Positions 52,222 through 62,418 are shown, counted from the first letter of the stretch. The stretch is 64,000 bases of DNA from Ralstonia pickettii DTP0602 (GCA_000471925.1 CP006669.1:372001-436000); one strand, 5' to 3'. Notes: generated by a model from the letters alone, not told the origin. Made by a program: numbers and translations.

Positions 52222-52677
52222 ATGGACTCATCCACCGAACACGTTCATTCCGCCACGTCGATTGCCGACGCCGAAGCGCTTGCGCAAAGGCTTTCCTATG
52301 CCACGCCCGAAACGGCGCCACTGGTGCCGGGACGCCGCTCATTCTTCAAGTATCGGGACCTGGGCGTGACGACTGCCACGGATGGCCGCATGCGCGCGCA
52401 GATAACTCTTGCAACGGGCGAAATGCAGCAAACCGGCTGGCACTATCACCTCTGCGATTCGCAGTTCATTTATACGCTGCGCGGCTGGGTCGACCTGGTC
52501 TTCGAGGACGGCCGCCATATTCGCGTCAGCGCGGGAGAATCGCTCCTGATCCCTGGCGGACTCAAGCACAACGAGCTGGCGATCTCACCAGACCTCGAGC
52601 TTCTCGAAGTCTCGATTCCGGCAAAGATGGGAACGGTGGCCTGCGACCCTCCAGGGAACTTCACCTCATCCTTCTGA
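52222..52677 (+). CDS. Cupin-domain protein
   Basis: 151 residues. Single cupin: GWHYHLCDSQFIYTLRGWVD carries the first metal motif (H-x-H ... E replaced by Gln in the last position region) and GESLLIPGGLKHNELA the second with His. It is likely a metal-binding barrel: small dioxygenase, isomerase or sensor. CGGAGCAGACC precedes the ATG, 26 bp after the dehydrogenase. Part of the operon; exact reaction unknown. Confidence 0.85.
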   Translation: MDSSTEHVHSATSIADAEALAQRLSYATPETAPLVPGRRSFFKYRDLGVTTATDGRMRAQITLATGEMQQTGWHYHLCDSQFIYTLRGWVDLVFEDGRHIRVSAGESLLIPGGLKHNELAISPDLELLEVSIPAKMGTVACDPPGNFTSSF

Positions 52678-52688
52678 CGGGAGACGAA

Positions 52689-52985
52689 ATGACGAAAGGT
52701 TACATTTTTGCCGAGGTAGACATCCATTCCCCCGGCGCGGAGTGGGATGAGTACGCCAGCAAGGTCCAGCCCACGCTGGATTCCTATGGCGGCGTGTTCC
52801 TGATTCGGGGAGGCACGCCCCACGTGCTCGAGGGCAACGCCAAAACCGGGACGTTCGTGGTTCTGGAGTTCGAGAGCCCCGAGGACGCCACGGCCTGGTA
52901 CACCTCCACAGACTATCAGCGCATTTTGCCGCTCCGCCTGCGCAATGCCGATGCGCGCGTCATCTGCTTGCCTGGAGCTGGCTGA
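52689..52985 (+). CDS. DUF1330-family protein
   Basis: 98 residues, a ferredoxin-like alpha/beta barrel of the dimeric type. KGYIFAEVDIHSPGAEWDEY, then YGGVFLIRGGTPHVLEG and VVLEFESPEDATAWYTSTDY are the DUF1330 pattern. Members are found in catabolic operons and may be small isomerases or stress proteins; none is assigned for this context. It starts 11 bp after the cupin stop and is surely co-transcribed. Confidence 0.9.
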   Translation: MTKGYIFAEVDIHSPGAEWDEYASKVQPTLDSYGGVFLIRGGTPHVLEGNAKTGTFVVLEFESPEDATAWYTSTDYQRILPLRLRNADARVICLPGAG

Positions 52986-53075
52986 ATTCCCGTGTCATCG
53001 CCCGTGATAAACTTAAAGGCCGTTCGCGCACCCTGAATCCGAGGTTCGCCCCTTCCGAGAGGAGTATCGACGGCT

Positions 53076-53939
53076 TTGACAGAAGCAAAAAAAACCATCG
53101 CAAAACCATCGGCGGTGTCGACGGACGACCCGCCGCCGACTGCTACCGGCAATGGCGGAGGACGACGCCGGATTCAGTCGGCCGACAAGGCAACGGAGGT
53201 TCTTCTTGCGCTTGTCGAGGCGGGTAAGGCGACACCCCTCCGCGATCTGGCGCGCGCCATCGGCATGCCAAACAGCCTCGCGCATCGCTACCTCGCGAGC
53301 CTAATGGCAAGCGGTCTCGCGGTACAGGATGAAGTCACCGGTCTCTACGACCTTGGGCCGACGGCGGTACGCATCGGCGCCTCCGCCCTCGCGCGTGTTG
53401 ATCATCTGCGCCTCGCCAGTGAAGCGATGCCACAGCTAGTTTCTAGCACGGGATTGCCCGCCCTCCTGTGTGTGCTCGGCGATCGCGGCCCCACTATCGT
53501 GCGATGGGAACGCAGCTATGTGCCGTTCATTACTACGTTGTCGGTGGGCTCGACATTCCAATTGACAAATTCGGCCACGGGTCGCGTGCTGCTCGCCTTC
53601 ACCCCCGATCAGGTCAGAGATGACCTGATCGAGTTGGCCGTTTCGAAGAACCATGAACAGCCGCCAGTGAAGTTGCTTGAGCGTCTTTCGACGATCCGGC
53701 GAGCCGGATACGACGAAGCAGAATCGGTTCTCATCCCAGGACTGTCAGCCATGAGCGCGCCGATTCTCGATGTTCAGAACGAGGCAGTCGCGTGTCTGAC
53801 GCTAATCGGCGCAAGCCCTGATGTCCGGCGCATCAAGACAAAGGCAATCAAAGCGCTGGTCGAGGCAAGCGTGAGCATCTCGCGATCTTGCGGGAGCAAC
53901 CTGTCGTTCGCCCCGTCATTGGCCGATCCGACAACATAA
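53076..53939 (+). CDS. IclR-family transcriptional regulator
   Basis: 287 residues. The winged helix (IQSADKATEVLLALVEAGKA ... LARAIGMPNSLAHRYLASL, about 34-90) and the IclR effector domain (about 110-275, with PALLCVLGDRGPTIV and SATGRVLLAF). A 30-residue disordered leader precedes the HTH. TTG start at 53076, after GAGAGGAG; a later start within the leader is possible. It closes the operon and is the natural candidate to bind the symmetric operator at 47932-48040. IclR proteins often act as ligand-controlled repressors of such catabolic operons. Confidence 0.92.
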   Translation: MTEAKKTIAKPSAVSTDDPPPTATGNGGGRRRIQSADKATEVLLALVEAGKATPLRDLARAIGMPNSLAHRYLASLMASGLAVQDEVTGLYDLGPTAVRIGASALARVDHLRLASEAMPQLVSSTGLPALLCVLGDRGPTIVRWERSYVPFITTLSVGSTFQLTNSATGRVLLAFTPDQVRDDLIELAVSKNHEQPPVKLLERLSTIRRAGYDEAESVLIPGLSAMSAPILDVQNEAVACLTLIGASPDVRRIKTKAIKALVEASVSISRSCGSNLSFAPSLADPTT

Positions 53940-54143
53940 GCCTGATCTCCTGCATTGCCGCCTGATCGTCTGCCAAAACCTGGCATCCAACTTGCGGGCG
54001 ACGGTCGCAACACCGACCCGGGCGACCGCTCTTGTCGCGACTTCAGTCAGAACAATTGGACCGGCCGACCGGCGGAGAAGGGTCGATCAGCGACCACTGG
54101 CAGAGGCGCAGACTGGTTTCCCTTCACCCGAAAGGAGACCATC

Positions 54144-54770
54144 ATGGAAACAACCGCTCTCGACCAAACGCGTCACGTTCCATGGAACAAAGGGAGGCTG
54201 ACGGGCCAAAAGCCTCCACTGAAGTTGAACGAGATATGGGCGATACGAACTCGGCTTCAGCTTACGACGAATGTTCGCGAACTGGCGATGTTCAACCTTG
54301 CCATTGACAGCAAGCTCCGAGCGTGCGATCTGACCCGCCTGCGCGTGCAAGACATCTGCGTGGGCAACCAGGTTGGCACTCGCGCAACGGTCATGCAGCA
54401 GAAAACTCAGCGGCCAGTGCAGTTCGAAATCACCGAACAAACTCGCCAAAGCGTTCAGTGTTGGATTCATGCTCGCGGACTTAAGCTGGGCGACTATCTC
54501 TTTCCGAGTCGCTTGCACGCATCGCCGCACCTGTCAACGCGACAGTACGCGAGGATCGTTCATCGCTGGGTCGCCTCCATTGGCCTTGACGATTCAGCTT
54601 ACGGAACGCATTCCATCCGGCGCACCAAACCATCGCTGATCTACCGGCGCACGAAGAATCTGCGAGCCGTTCAACTGCTTCTTGGGCATACCAAACTTGA
54701 GAGCACGGTGCGCTACCTTGGCATTGAAGTGGACGACGCGCTCGAAATGGCAGAGCAGACCGAAGTGTAG
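54144..54770 (+). CDS. Short tyrosine-type recombinase/integrase
   Basis: 208 residues. The catalytic domain is nearly all there is: Arg in DSKLRACDLTRLRVQD, H-x-x-R as THSIRRTKP, LLGHTKLESTVRYLG with His and the Tyr. The N-terminal core-binding domain of full integrases is missing, but this short form is a known, widely spread type often annotated as 'integrase' or fimbrial-switch-like recombinase. AAAGGAGACC precedes ATG 54144. It may catalyse local inversion or integration; its target is not identified. Confidence 0.88.
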   Translation: METTALDQTRHVPWNKGRLTGQKPPLKLNEIWAIRTRLQLTTNVRELAMFNLAIDSKLRACDLTRLRVQDICVGNQVGTRATVMQQKTQRPVQFEITEQTRQSVQCWIHARGLKLGDYLFPSRLHASPHLSTRQYARIVHRWVASIGLDDSAYGTHSIRRTKPSLIYRRTKNLRAVQLLLGHTKLESTVRYLGIEVDDALEMAEQTEV

Positions 54771-54961
54771 TTAGGGAGCGTGGCCGGCTCGCGGTCGCTT
54801 GCCGGCCACAAGGCGCGACTGGCCAGACTGCGTGATCAGCTTCACCATCCCGACCGTCAACGCGCATAGCCCCACCCGCTGCTTCGCCGGCTTCACGCGC
54901 CCGGCAAGAAGAACCAGCCCGACCGAGGCAGGCCGGGCTTCAGGGGATCGCTGCAGCAGGA

Positions 54962-55540
54962 TCAGGCGGAAGCTGAAGTCTTCTTCGAGGTGGCACGAGC
55001 CGTCACGCCGACTTGCTGTGCGGCATTGGTTGCCACCGTGGCAGCGGCCTGGATGTTGGATTCAGCAATTTCCACGGCCTGCGCCGCGGCCTTCTCCACC
55101 GACTCGTAGGCGTTGTCGGCGGCGGTAATAGCCGACTTCACGATCGCTACGGCCGATTCCGTGCCGGCCGGGGCATTCCTGGCGAGGTTGTCGACAGCCT
55201 CCCGCAGGTTCTGCGAGCCCTCCGTCAGCATGGCCTTTGCCACTTTGGCGAGTTCTTTCTGGGTTTCCGATGTGATCTCATAGAAATGGCGGGCGTATGC
55301 CATAGCCTTCTCGCCAGCCGGCTGCACCAGCGACGCGTGGACCTCGAGAAATTCCCGCGGATCTTTGGCGGAGAGCGCGCGCCTGGCGCCGTCCAGATTT
55401 TCCGTCAGCGCCTTTCTCGCGACCTGCATATTCAGCTCAACGAGCTTCTCGAAGCCTTCGATGGCCTTGGATGTCAGGCTGTACAGGGATTCGAGGCTGC
55501 ATTGCTGTACCGACAAGATTTGTTCCTGAGTAAAGATCAC
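54962..55540 (-). CDS. phaP: Phasin (PHB granule protein)
   Basis: 192 residues, PhaP1-type of Cupriavidus/Ralstonia. [40 protein letters not shown] and the long amphipathic helices with an Ala-rich end are characteristic. It coats polyhydroxybutyrate granules and sets their size and number. It is 169 bp downstream of phaB on the same strand. The usual repressor gene phaR and synthase phaC are not in the window, so this is an extra, accessory copy pair. Confidence 0.93.
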   Translation of the reverse strand: MIFTQEQILSVQQCSLESLYSLTSKAIEGFEKLVELNMQVARKALTENLDGARRALSAKDPREFLEVHASLVQPAGEKAMAYARHFYEITSETQKELAKVAKAMLTEGSQNLREAVDNLARNAPAGTESAVAIVKSAITAADNAYESVEKAAAQAVEIAESNIQAAATVATNAAQQVGVTARATSKKTSASA

Positions 55541-55709
55541 GCTGCTCTCCGATGGTGAATGATTTATCGCTCTACCGACACGCGTCTGTACGCTCAGTCG
55601 TCTTCCTAAAAGGCGGGGGACTGATGATGGATCGCGTGCGAAGTAGATCTCTACGTGCTCCCACGATCCGGAGTCGCAGAGGGGGCAGAACCATGTTCCG
55701 CCCCGTCAG

Positions 55710-56453
55710 TCATTGCATGTGCTGCCCGCCGTTGATCGCAATATTGGATCCGGTCACGTAGCCTGCATCCTCGGAGCACAGATAAGCAACCAGGGCAGCC
55801 ACTTCCTCCGGCTTGCCGAGCCGCCCCACCGGAATCTGAGGCAGGATCTTCGTATCCATGATCTCCTGCGGCACGGCGGTGACCATCTTGGTCGCCAGGT
55901 AGCCGGGAGAAATGGTGTTGACCGTCACCCCCTTGCGAGCGACCTCCAGCGCCAGCGACTTGGTGAAGCCATGCATACCCGCCTTCGCGGCTGCATAGTT
56001 GGTTTGGCCGAACGCACCCTTGGAGCCATTGATGGACGATATATTGATGATGCGTCCCCAGCCCCGCTCCACCATGCCGTCACACAGAGGCTTGGTCACG
56101 TTGAACACGGAATCCAGGTTGGTGCGAATCACGGCGTCCCAGTTCACCTTGTCCATCTTCTTGAAGGCCATGTCGCGGGTAATGCCGGCGTTATTCACCA
56201 GAATGTCGACCTGGCCGACCTCGGCAAGAATCTTTGCCACCGTTGCCTGGCAGGCATCGTAGTCCGCAACGTCCATCGCGTACGCACGGAGATTGCGGCC
56301 GGCAGCCTCCATGGTGGCGAGCCAGTTGTCCACATTCGGGTTGCCTGGCGTATGCGTCACGACCACGTCGTAGCCGGCGTCGTGCAGCCTGAGGCTGATG
56401 GCCTCCCCCAAACCGCCCATACCGCCAGTCACCAATGCAATGCGTTTCGTCAT
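55710..56453 (-). CDS. phaB: Acetoacetyl-CoA reductase
   Basis: 247 residues, SDR fold. Cofactor loop TGGMGGLG (residues 9-16), NNAG at 87-90, catalytic Ser140, Tyr153, Lys157, and the PhaB-specific GGQHMQ end and NYAAAKAGMHGFTK stretch. It reduces acetoacetyl-CoA to (R)-3-hydroxybutyryl-CoA with NADPH. Length and residues are complete. With phaP next to it and the phaA/phaC genes absent, it is likely a secondary copy (phaB2/phaB3-like) carried with the IS-flanked block. Confidence 0.95.
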   Translation of the reverse strand: MTKRIALVTGGMGGLGEAISLRLHDAGYDVVVTHTPGNPNVDNWLATMEAAGRNLRAYAMDVADYDACQATVAKILAEVGQVDILVNNAGITRDMAFKKMDKVNWDAVIRTNLDSVFNVTKPLCDGMVERGWGRIINISSINGSKGAFGQTNYAAAKAGMHGFTKSLALEVARKGVTVNTISPGYLATKMVTAVPQEIMDTKILPQIPVGRLGKPEEVAALVAYLCSEDAGYVTGSNIAINGGQHMQ

Positions 56454-56684
56454 CCTGCTTGTCTCTCACAAAGTTTGTTTGACCCCTGTCTTCCGGTCGT
56501 CCCGATTCTGTGTTCGGCTTTCGACCACTACCACCACGTATGCACGTGGCGCCAACAAATAGCGCTGCCGCGCCAGATTAGCGCGGTGATTTTTCAGTTT
56601 TGTGTCATTCGCCTGTCTGGGGCACCGAATGGTGCTGGATACCGGCTTGGCCGGACAACCCTCTTCGGGGTGATGGCGCTGCAA

Positions 56685-56945
56685 TCACCACAACCGCGAG
56701 CTAAGGCGCGCGAGCCAACCGCGCAACTCCTCTGCGCCGATGTCTTGAAACTTGCCGCAGAGAACCAGGGCGAGATCCGACGGAAGTGTCCCGAGCATGG
56801 CTGCAGCGTCGGACACGGTAAGGCCCGCGGCTCTTATACATGCCGTCATGTCCTTCACGATTTCCGCCTTGAGCGGAATTTCCTCGGCGTCCGCGAAGCC
56901 AAGCAGTGCGTAGACATTGGTCGCCCCATACTCAAATCGAAACAC
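56685..56945 (-). CDS. HTH-domain protein (XRE-like), second copy
   Basis: 86 residues. FEYGATNVYALLGFADAEEI then CIRAAGLTVSDAAAMLGTLP with the helix-turn-helix, and ELRGWLARLS at the end, closely following the paralogue at 38743-39015. AGGAGG precedes the ATG. No partner toxin gene is seen. In both places the preceding region contains a similar short stretch (CAGG-x-ATTATT and GGGGAAA). Confidence 0.8.
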   Translation of the reverse strand: MFRFEYGATNVYALLGFADAEEIPLKAEIVKDMTACIRAAGLTVSDAAAMLGTLPSDLALVLCGKFQDIGAEELRGWLARLSSRLW

Positions 56946-57515
56946 GCGGGCCTCCTCCTATCTTGTTGTTCTTGAACATGGCCCTCGAGCGTCGATGCGC
57001 CAATATGGTGCCGGCAGAGGGCAGGATTATTGGTGCATACATTCGATAAGACAATCGGGGAAACACTAAGACGCTTATGGCCACAGGTAGACCACGGACC
57101 CTACGCGATTTCATCACCTCGTAACAAGGACAAGGGGGTGGAGGCAGCCAATCTGGCCGGGCCAACCATCCAGAAGTTGCGTGGAGGACGCTGTTTGATG
57201 TGGTCGCGACCTGCGCTGGCCAACCAGCGAGGACTGAGCTCAAAGGGCGCGGACAAAAAACCGGAGGGTGACGGAGGCGTCGGTCCGGTCCTAGGCAGCG
57301 GCGTACAAGTGGTGCAGCACGATCCGCTGCGGATCTGTATTAAACCGCGTCGAAATCTGATATTAGCGTCATGAATGTCACCTCCCGTAATGCGGCAACG
57401 ACTGTCTGTGCAGTTGGATCTTGCTGAAACCGGATCGATTGAGAGTGGATTCCGGACACAGGATTCACCGTCATCATCACGTGACCAAGTTCTTGCTCGC
57501 TCCAAGGAGCGCGCT
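56946..57515. other. Intergenic, no gene seen
   Basis: About 570 bp. Frames on both strands look non-coding. Confidence 0.4.
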
Positions 57516-57775
57516 ATGCGTGAAGGAACGATAACCGCGGATCGGCTGACTGCATTTTCAGACGCGGTCTTCGCGGTGATCGTGACCATAATGGTCCTGT
57601 ACTCGTGCGGACGCTACGCAGATGTCCGCACGACGGATGCGGCGTGTCGCGAGGCGCCGATCACTTGCTGTCCTTGCGGGCTTCACGACCGCAACGCTGG
57701 TTGCGCTCGTCGCGCCGCGCCTAGGCTTCGGTCTCATATGCGCGGCGTTGATACTCCACACTCGACCAGATGTCT
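57516..57775 (+). pseudogene. TMEM175-like (DUF1211) channel gene with central deletion
   Basis: REGTITADRLTAFSDAVFAV then IVTIMVL is the conserved first helix (F-S-D-A-V-F-A signature). After a gap, in a different frame, RRSLAVLAGFTTATLVALVA and PRLGFGLICAALILHTRPDV give the last helices. The middle, about 120 codons, is gone. AAGGAG precedes the ATG at 57516. Intact proteins are potassium channels of about 200 residues. Confidence 0.8.
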
Positions 57776-58178
57776 CAGGCAATCGGTCGTGGCGAAGCCG
57801 ACCAGACCCCGGAGGCCGAGATGATCTGGGCGCATCTCTGCGCTGACATTGAAGATCACTCACCGATCTTCCGTCCGCACCATCGCCTTGCAGGTTTGGT
57901 CGTGCGCTATCGAGAGATAGTGCGGCTTCGCTACGCCTCCCTGGGCGTGGCTTACGTCTGCGCCAGGGCGCCGAAGCGGCGGCAAAAGCTGACGTTCCCC
58001 CGAGAAACGCCGAACGATCGAGTAGGGTCCGATAGCGGGTAACTGGCTTGCTACCGTCCCGCCCTCTCCCGACAGATTTCGACTGACTTTCCGACGACTG
58101 GCATTCCCAATCAACATCTCTTAAGATTTCACTTACTTGTGCTAGGCGCAGATTGTTGCCCTAAGGAAGGAAAGCCCT
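57776..58178. other. Intergenic, no gene seen
   Basis: Nothing recognised between the channel relic and the next small gene. Confidence 0.4.
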
Positions 58179-58421
58179 ATGTCTATCGAAGCTTATCGTG
58201 GATACATCGCAGAAGGCTTCGCAAGCCCCAATGGCGACGGTGGCTTTGAGGCACAAGGGCGCGTACGTTTGCGGGAGCGAATAGTCCAAGAGTCGGAATC
58301 ATTGGGTCATTACGAAAATAGCGAAACCGCCCAATATCGAGGGCTCCTTTGGGCTCGCAAACTCATTGAAACTTTGCCCTCTTCCTCGTTGATGCAGGAC
58401 GCGATGTTCAGCAAACGGTGA
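58179..58421 (+). CDS. Small hypothetical protein
   Basis: 80 residues, not recognised: MSIEAYRGYIAEGFASPNGD, a charged helical middle, LLWARKLIETLPSSSL near the end. AAGGAAGGAAAG is a strong ribosome binding site six bases before the ATG. Soluble; no partners. Confidence 0.6.
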   Translation: MSIEAYRGYIAEGFASPNGDGGFEAQGRVRLRERIVQESESLGHYENSETAQYRGLLWARKLIETLPSSSLMQDAMFSKR

Positions 58422-59565
58422 GTTTCCCAGCCGTACGCGTAGCATAGCCTCAACGGGCAATAGTCGACGGGAAGGCGTGGTTGTTGGTGCAACCAAATAG
58501 TCGAAGAGGCAGCGCACTTGACGGACAAGTGCGTCTGAGCAGAGCTTGCGGCGGCGACAAGAGCCGCAGCGGCAATACCATTCCACTTCGTTACGAAATT
58601 CCTTCAATGCGAAGCGCTCGCGGACAACCTATGATTCAATGCCCACCTCCTGCTCCAATTCGGCGAACCCGAGGAGGCGAGATCGAGCCTGCTTTACCTT
58701 GGATATCGGGATTTCGTAGCCTCGCGTCGTAACAGTGGTGTCGCGTAAGATTGTAGGCGGGCTGAAGGCTCACGCTACCACGTCTGCCCTCGCAAGTTCT
58801 ACCCAGGCTAGTGCCTTGATTCCCAACCAGCCAGATTGATTGATCTCGGCCCGCCGATCCCTGCTTTGGGGGTAATCTGTTTTGCTTCCTTTCCAAATAC
58901 GCCATATGGCTCATACCGTGCACTGTTGCAATTTCGTAACCTTCGCGATACAGCCCGCCGATGGGGGACCGGGGCTGGAAGTGAATAGCGAGGTCGGAGC
59001 ACAGGGTTTCCAGAAATTGCCTCCTCTTGGTCGCTCGTTTCACATATTCACTTCCAAGCAATGGCGGCGGGCTGTACCTTTACTATGGGGATTTCGCAGT
59101 GGAGTTGCTGGTCGATGGCCGCGACGGGATGGCACCATGCGATCCTCCTAAGATCTGAACGCCTCGCACCGACCGCTTTCTGACGCCACTGCACACGCCG
59201 AGCGGCACGACTCCGAAGGATCTGGGGTGTTTGCGTTGGCCCTCTGTGCCAGCTACTGCTTCATCCATAATGTAAATCTGCCCTTCGAAGCCAAGACGCC
59301 GCATTTGCTCGCTCATAGCCGCGATGTCCATATCAGCATGCGAAATTCCTTCTGCAAAGACGTGCGAACCTACAGAAGTGATGCAATGGCGCGACGCCCG
59401 CCCCTCTTAAGTAGGGATATGCTACCGAGAACATAGATGGGCAATATCGACCCTGTCGAATGCGCTCCCCCATTCGGCTTTCACGACGCCCGCTCTTTGT
59501 AGCGGACTCCTTTTATGGGGGCGACCTGCGACGCCGCGGCGGCCCACGAGCTCCAGGAGAGATCA
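58422..59565. other. Gene-poor stretch
   Basis: Two minus-strand phrases look protein-like without a family: DLAIHFQPRSPIGGLYREGY (around 58970) and MSEQMRRLGFEGQIYIMDEA (around 59260-59310). They may be relics. No complete gene is supported. Confidence 0.4.
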
Positions 59566-59757
59566 ATGCTCGCGCGAAGCATCCGCGTCGTACCTGCCGA
59601 ATGTGGCTGGGCCCTCCAGGTAGACCACCTGCGAGAGCCCCTACGCTTTGCCACGTTGGAAGCAGCGATCGCTGCGGGATGGGACTACGCACAGCGAGAG
59701 AGGGCTGAGCTGCTGATACATACACTTGACGGCCATGTGCGTCTGCGCAGTGCTTGA
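59566..59757 (+). CDS. Small protein, DUF2188-like
   Basis: 63 residues: RSIRVVPAECGWALQVDHLR then ATLEAAIAAGWDYAQRERAE and LLIHTLDGHVRLRS. The pattern 'x-V-V-P-x-x-x-G-W-x-V ... A-x-x-x-A-x-x-x-A ... L-x-V-H-x-x-D-G-x-I' is that of DUF2188. CAGGAGA precedes ATG 59566. Function of the family unknown. Confidence 0.65.
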   Translation: MLARSIRVVPAECGWALQVDHLREPLRFATLEAAIAAGWDYAQRERAELLIHTLDGHVRLRSA

Positions 59758-59790
59758 AGCGACGACCACCAAGAGCCACAGCGGTAATAA

Positions 59791-60110
59791 TCAGAACTTG
59801 TACTTGACCCCGGCGTAAAACGCTCGGCCCACACCGGGATAGAACACCGAGGTATTGGCCGTTCGCGCGTCAGCGACCGTGCTGAAGTCGCTGACATAGC
59901 GCTTGTTGGCCAGGTTGCGTGCGTCAAGGAACACCGTCACGCCACACTCGAAATTCGTACCTGGCTTCGATCCCGAACAGCACATAGGACGGCACCTTCA
60001 GCGTGTTGGCGTAGCCCATGTAGGCGCCGGTCGGCACCCAGTCGATTGGGCCGGCCACACACGCAGCCGCGATGCCGGGGAGCATGACACACTCGGCTAA
60101 ACGCTGCCGG
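59791..60110 (-). pseudogene. 3' relic of a TonB-dependent receptor
   Basis: WVPTGAYMGYANTLKVPSYV and LFGIEARYEF in one frame, then after a frameshift TVFLDARNLANKRYVSDFST and a final strand GRAFYAGVKYKF with TGA. This is the C-terminal part of a siderophore/TonB receptor barrel. The break upstream lies just left of the second IS91 copy. Confidence 0.85.
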
Positions 60111-60350
60111 CGTGGCGACGAATTGGCGAATGATCGAGTTTGGCAACAAACTTCGGTCGTTTGGGGGCACGGAGCGCTAACGGCCGATAGCCAACCGGCT
60201 CGCGACCGGCGGAGGTCGCTTGGCGGCCAGTGGACTAAACCGCTCGCGCGGTAACCCTCCGGCCATCGCGCAAAGTGACTGAACCGCCTGTGCTGTTCCC
60301 TATGTTGAGGACCGAGGCAATTGGCCTCGATTCTCGACAGGAGCACAGCC

Positions 60351-61226
60351 ATGTCAGTCGCGACGCCTACCATCAGCCCGCTGCGCCAGCGCATGATTGA
60401 GGACATGCGGATGCGCAAGCTCGCGGACAAGACTCAGACCCACTACATCCGCGCCGTGTGCCAGTTCGCAGCCTTTCTCGGCCGCTCGCCGGACACGGCC
60501 AGCACCGAGGATCTGCGACGCTATCAACTCCATCTGGTCGATCACGGCATCTCACCGACCTCGCTCAACGCCGCGATCAGCGGACTGAAGTTCTTCTTCG
60601 AGGTGACTCTCTGCGACGTCGACCGGATGGCCAGGATGCGCCCGGTGAGCGTGCCGCGCGTCCTGCCTGTCGTGCTCAGCCCCGACGAAGTCGGCAGGTT
60701 ACTGGCTGCCGCCAGCAACCTGAAGCACCAGACCGCGCTCGCGGTCGCCTATGGCGCAGGCCTGCGCGCCAGCGAAGTGGTAGCGCTGAGGGTCAGTGAC
60801 ATCGACAGCGAGCGCATGACCCTGCGGATCGAACAAGGCAAGGGTCGCAGGGACCGTTACGCCATGCTCTCGCCAGTCCTGCTCGAACGCCTGCGCGTCT
60901 GGTGGCGCGTGGCTCATGCTCAGGGCAAGATGCTCGATGGTGGCTGGCTGTTTCCGGGCCTCAATCCCATCGAGTCACTCAGCACCCGGCAACTCAACCG
61001 TGCCTGCCACGCAGCCGCGCAGGCCGCAGAGATCGACAAGCGCGTATCCATGCATACGCTACGCCATAGCTTTGCGACGCACCTGCTGGAGCAGAAGGTC
61101 GATATCCGCGTGATTCAGGTGCTGCTTGGACATAAGAAGCTCGAGACGACAGCGCTCTACACCCAGGTCGCCACCGATCTGCTGCGCGAGGTGATCAGCC
61201 CGCTCGAACACCTGCGTTCCGACTAG
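60351..61226 (+). CDS. Tyrosine recombinase of the IS91 element, copy 2
   Basis: Same 291-residue sequence as the gene at 43909-44784, including all catalytic residues. Identity over the whole element points to recent duplication. Confidence 0.92.
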   Translation: MSVATPTISPLRQRMIEDMRMRKLADKTQTHYIRAVCQFAAFLGRSPDTASTEDLRRYQLHLVDHGISPTSLNAAISGLKFFFEVTLCDVDRMARMRPVSVPRVLPVVLSPDEVGRLLAAASNLKHQTALAVAYGAGLRASEVVALRVSDIDSERMTLRIEQGKGRRDRYAMLSPVLLERLRVWWRVAHAQGKMLDGGWLFPGLNPIESLSTRQLNRACHAAAQAAEIDKRVSMHTLRHSFATHLLEQKVDIRVIQVLLGHKKLETTALYTQVATDLLREVISPLEHLRSD

Positions 61227-61248
61227 GGATCCTGCCACCGAGCTCATT

Positions 61249-62418
61249 GTGCTCGAGGTCGCGGATATCTTCCGCCTCCACGGGCCGGCCTGGCGACAGA
61301 CTGCACACCTGAGCCTGAGTCAGTTGCAAGTCATGTCGGCCATTGAACGGTGTCGCACCGCGGCACTGGGTGGGCATGTGCTGCGCTGCTCCGGCTGCGC
61401 CAAGCTTGAGGTTGCCTACAATTCCTGCCGCAACCGCCATTGCCCCAAGTGTCAGGCCAATGCTGCCCGGCGCTGGCTCGACGCACGCAGCGACGACCTC
61501 CTCCCCATTGAGTACTACCACGTCGTATTCACGCTTCCCGCAAACATCGGCGCCATCGCCTGGTACAACAAGGCGGTGATCTACGGACTGTTGTTCGATG
61601 TCGCCGCCGACACCCTCCGGACCATCGCCGCCGACCCGAAGCACCTCGGAGCGCAGATCGGCGCCACCCTGGTGCTGCACACCTGGGGATCGGCACTCAC
61701 GCATCATCCACATGTACACGGCATCGTCCCCGGCGGCGGCCTCTCACCGGATGGCGAACGCTGGGTGGCCTGCCGCCCGGGCTTCTTCCTGCCAGTCCGC
61801 GTGCTCTCCCGCCTGTTCCGGCGGCGCTTCCTTGAGGCACTCCAGACAGCACACGCGATGGGGCAACTGCAGTTCTTTGGCGAGTTCAGTTCGCTCACCG
61901 ACCCGGACGCGTTCGCGCAGTGGTTGGCGCCACTACGCGTCACCGAATGGGTCGTCTACGCCAAGCGACCATTCGCTGGACCGGAAGCGGTACTGGCCTA
62001 CCTGTCACGCTACACCCACCGTGTGGCGATCTCCAACACACGCCTGGTCTCGCTCGATGAACGTGGCGTGACCTTCCGCTGGAAGGACTACCGCGCCAAG
62101 GGACGCACGCGCTATAAGACCATGACGCTGGATGTCGGAGAGTTCATGCGGCGCTTCCTGCTGCACGTGCTACCGGGCGGCTTCCATCGCATCCGCCACT
62201 ACGGTCTGCTTGCCAACCCCGTGCGCCGCGCGAATCTGATCAAGGCACGCGAGCTATTGAACGCCGTGCCGACGGTGACCGCTCCGCCTGACGACACCGA
62301 TGTCGCTACACGTCCGTCCTTCCTTTGCCGGCACTGTGGCGCACCGATGCTCATCATCGAGGTCATCCCGCGCAGTCCCTGTATCCGCGGACCGCCACCG
62401 CAGCGAGCCCTCGCATGA
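61249..62418 (+). CDS. IS91-family HUH transposase, copy 2
   Basis: Same 389-residue sequence as the gene at 44807-45976, with HPHVH at 153-157 and YLSRYTHR at 251-258. Confidence 0.94.
   Translation: MLEVADIFRLHGPAWRQTAHLSLSQLQVMSAIERCRTAALGGHVLRCSGCAKLEVAYNSCRNRHCPKCQANAARRWLDARSDDLLPIEYYHVVFTLPANIGAIAWYNKAVIYGLLFDVAADTLRTIAADPKHLGAQIGATLVLHTWGSALTHHPHVHGIVPGGGLSPDGERWVACRPGFFLPVRVLSRLFRRRFLEALQTAHAMGQLQFFGEFSSLTDPDAFAQWLAPLRVTEWVVYAKRPFAGPEAVLAYLSRYTHRVAISNTRLVSLDERGVTFRWKDYRAKGRTRYKTMTLDVGEFMRRFLLHVLPGGFHRIRHYGLLANPVRRANLIKARELLNAVPTVTAPPDDTDVATRPSFLCRHCGAPMLIIEVIPRSPCIRGPPPQRALA

Noticed and set aside
54962..56453. Complete PHB biosynthesis operon
   Set aside because: Only phaB and phaP are present; phaC, phaA and phaR are not in the window.
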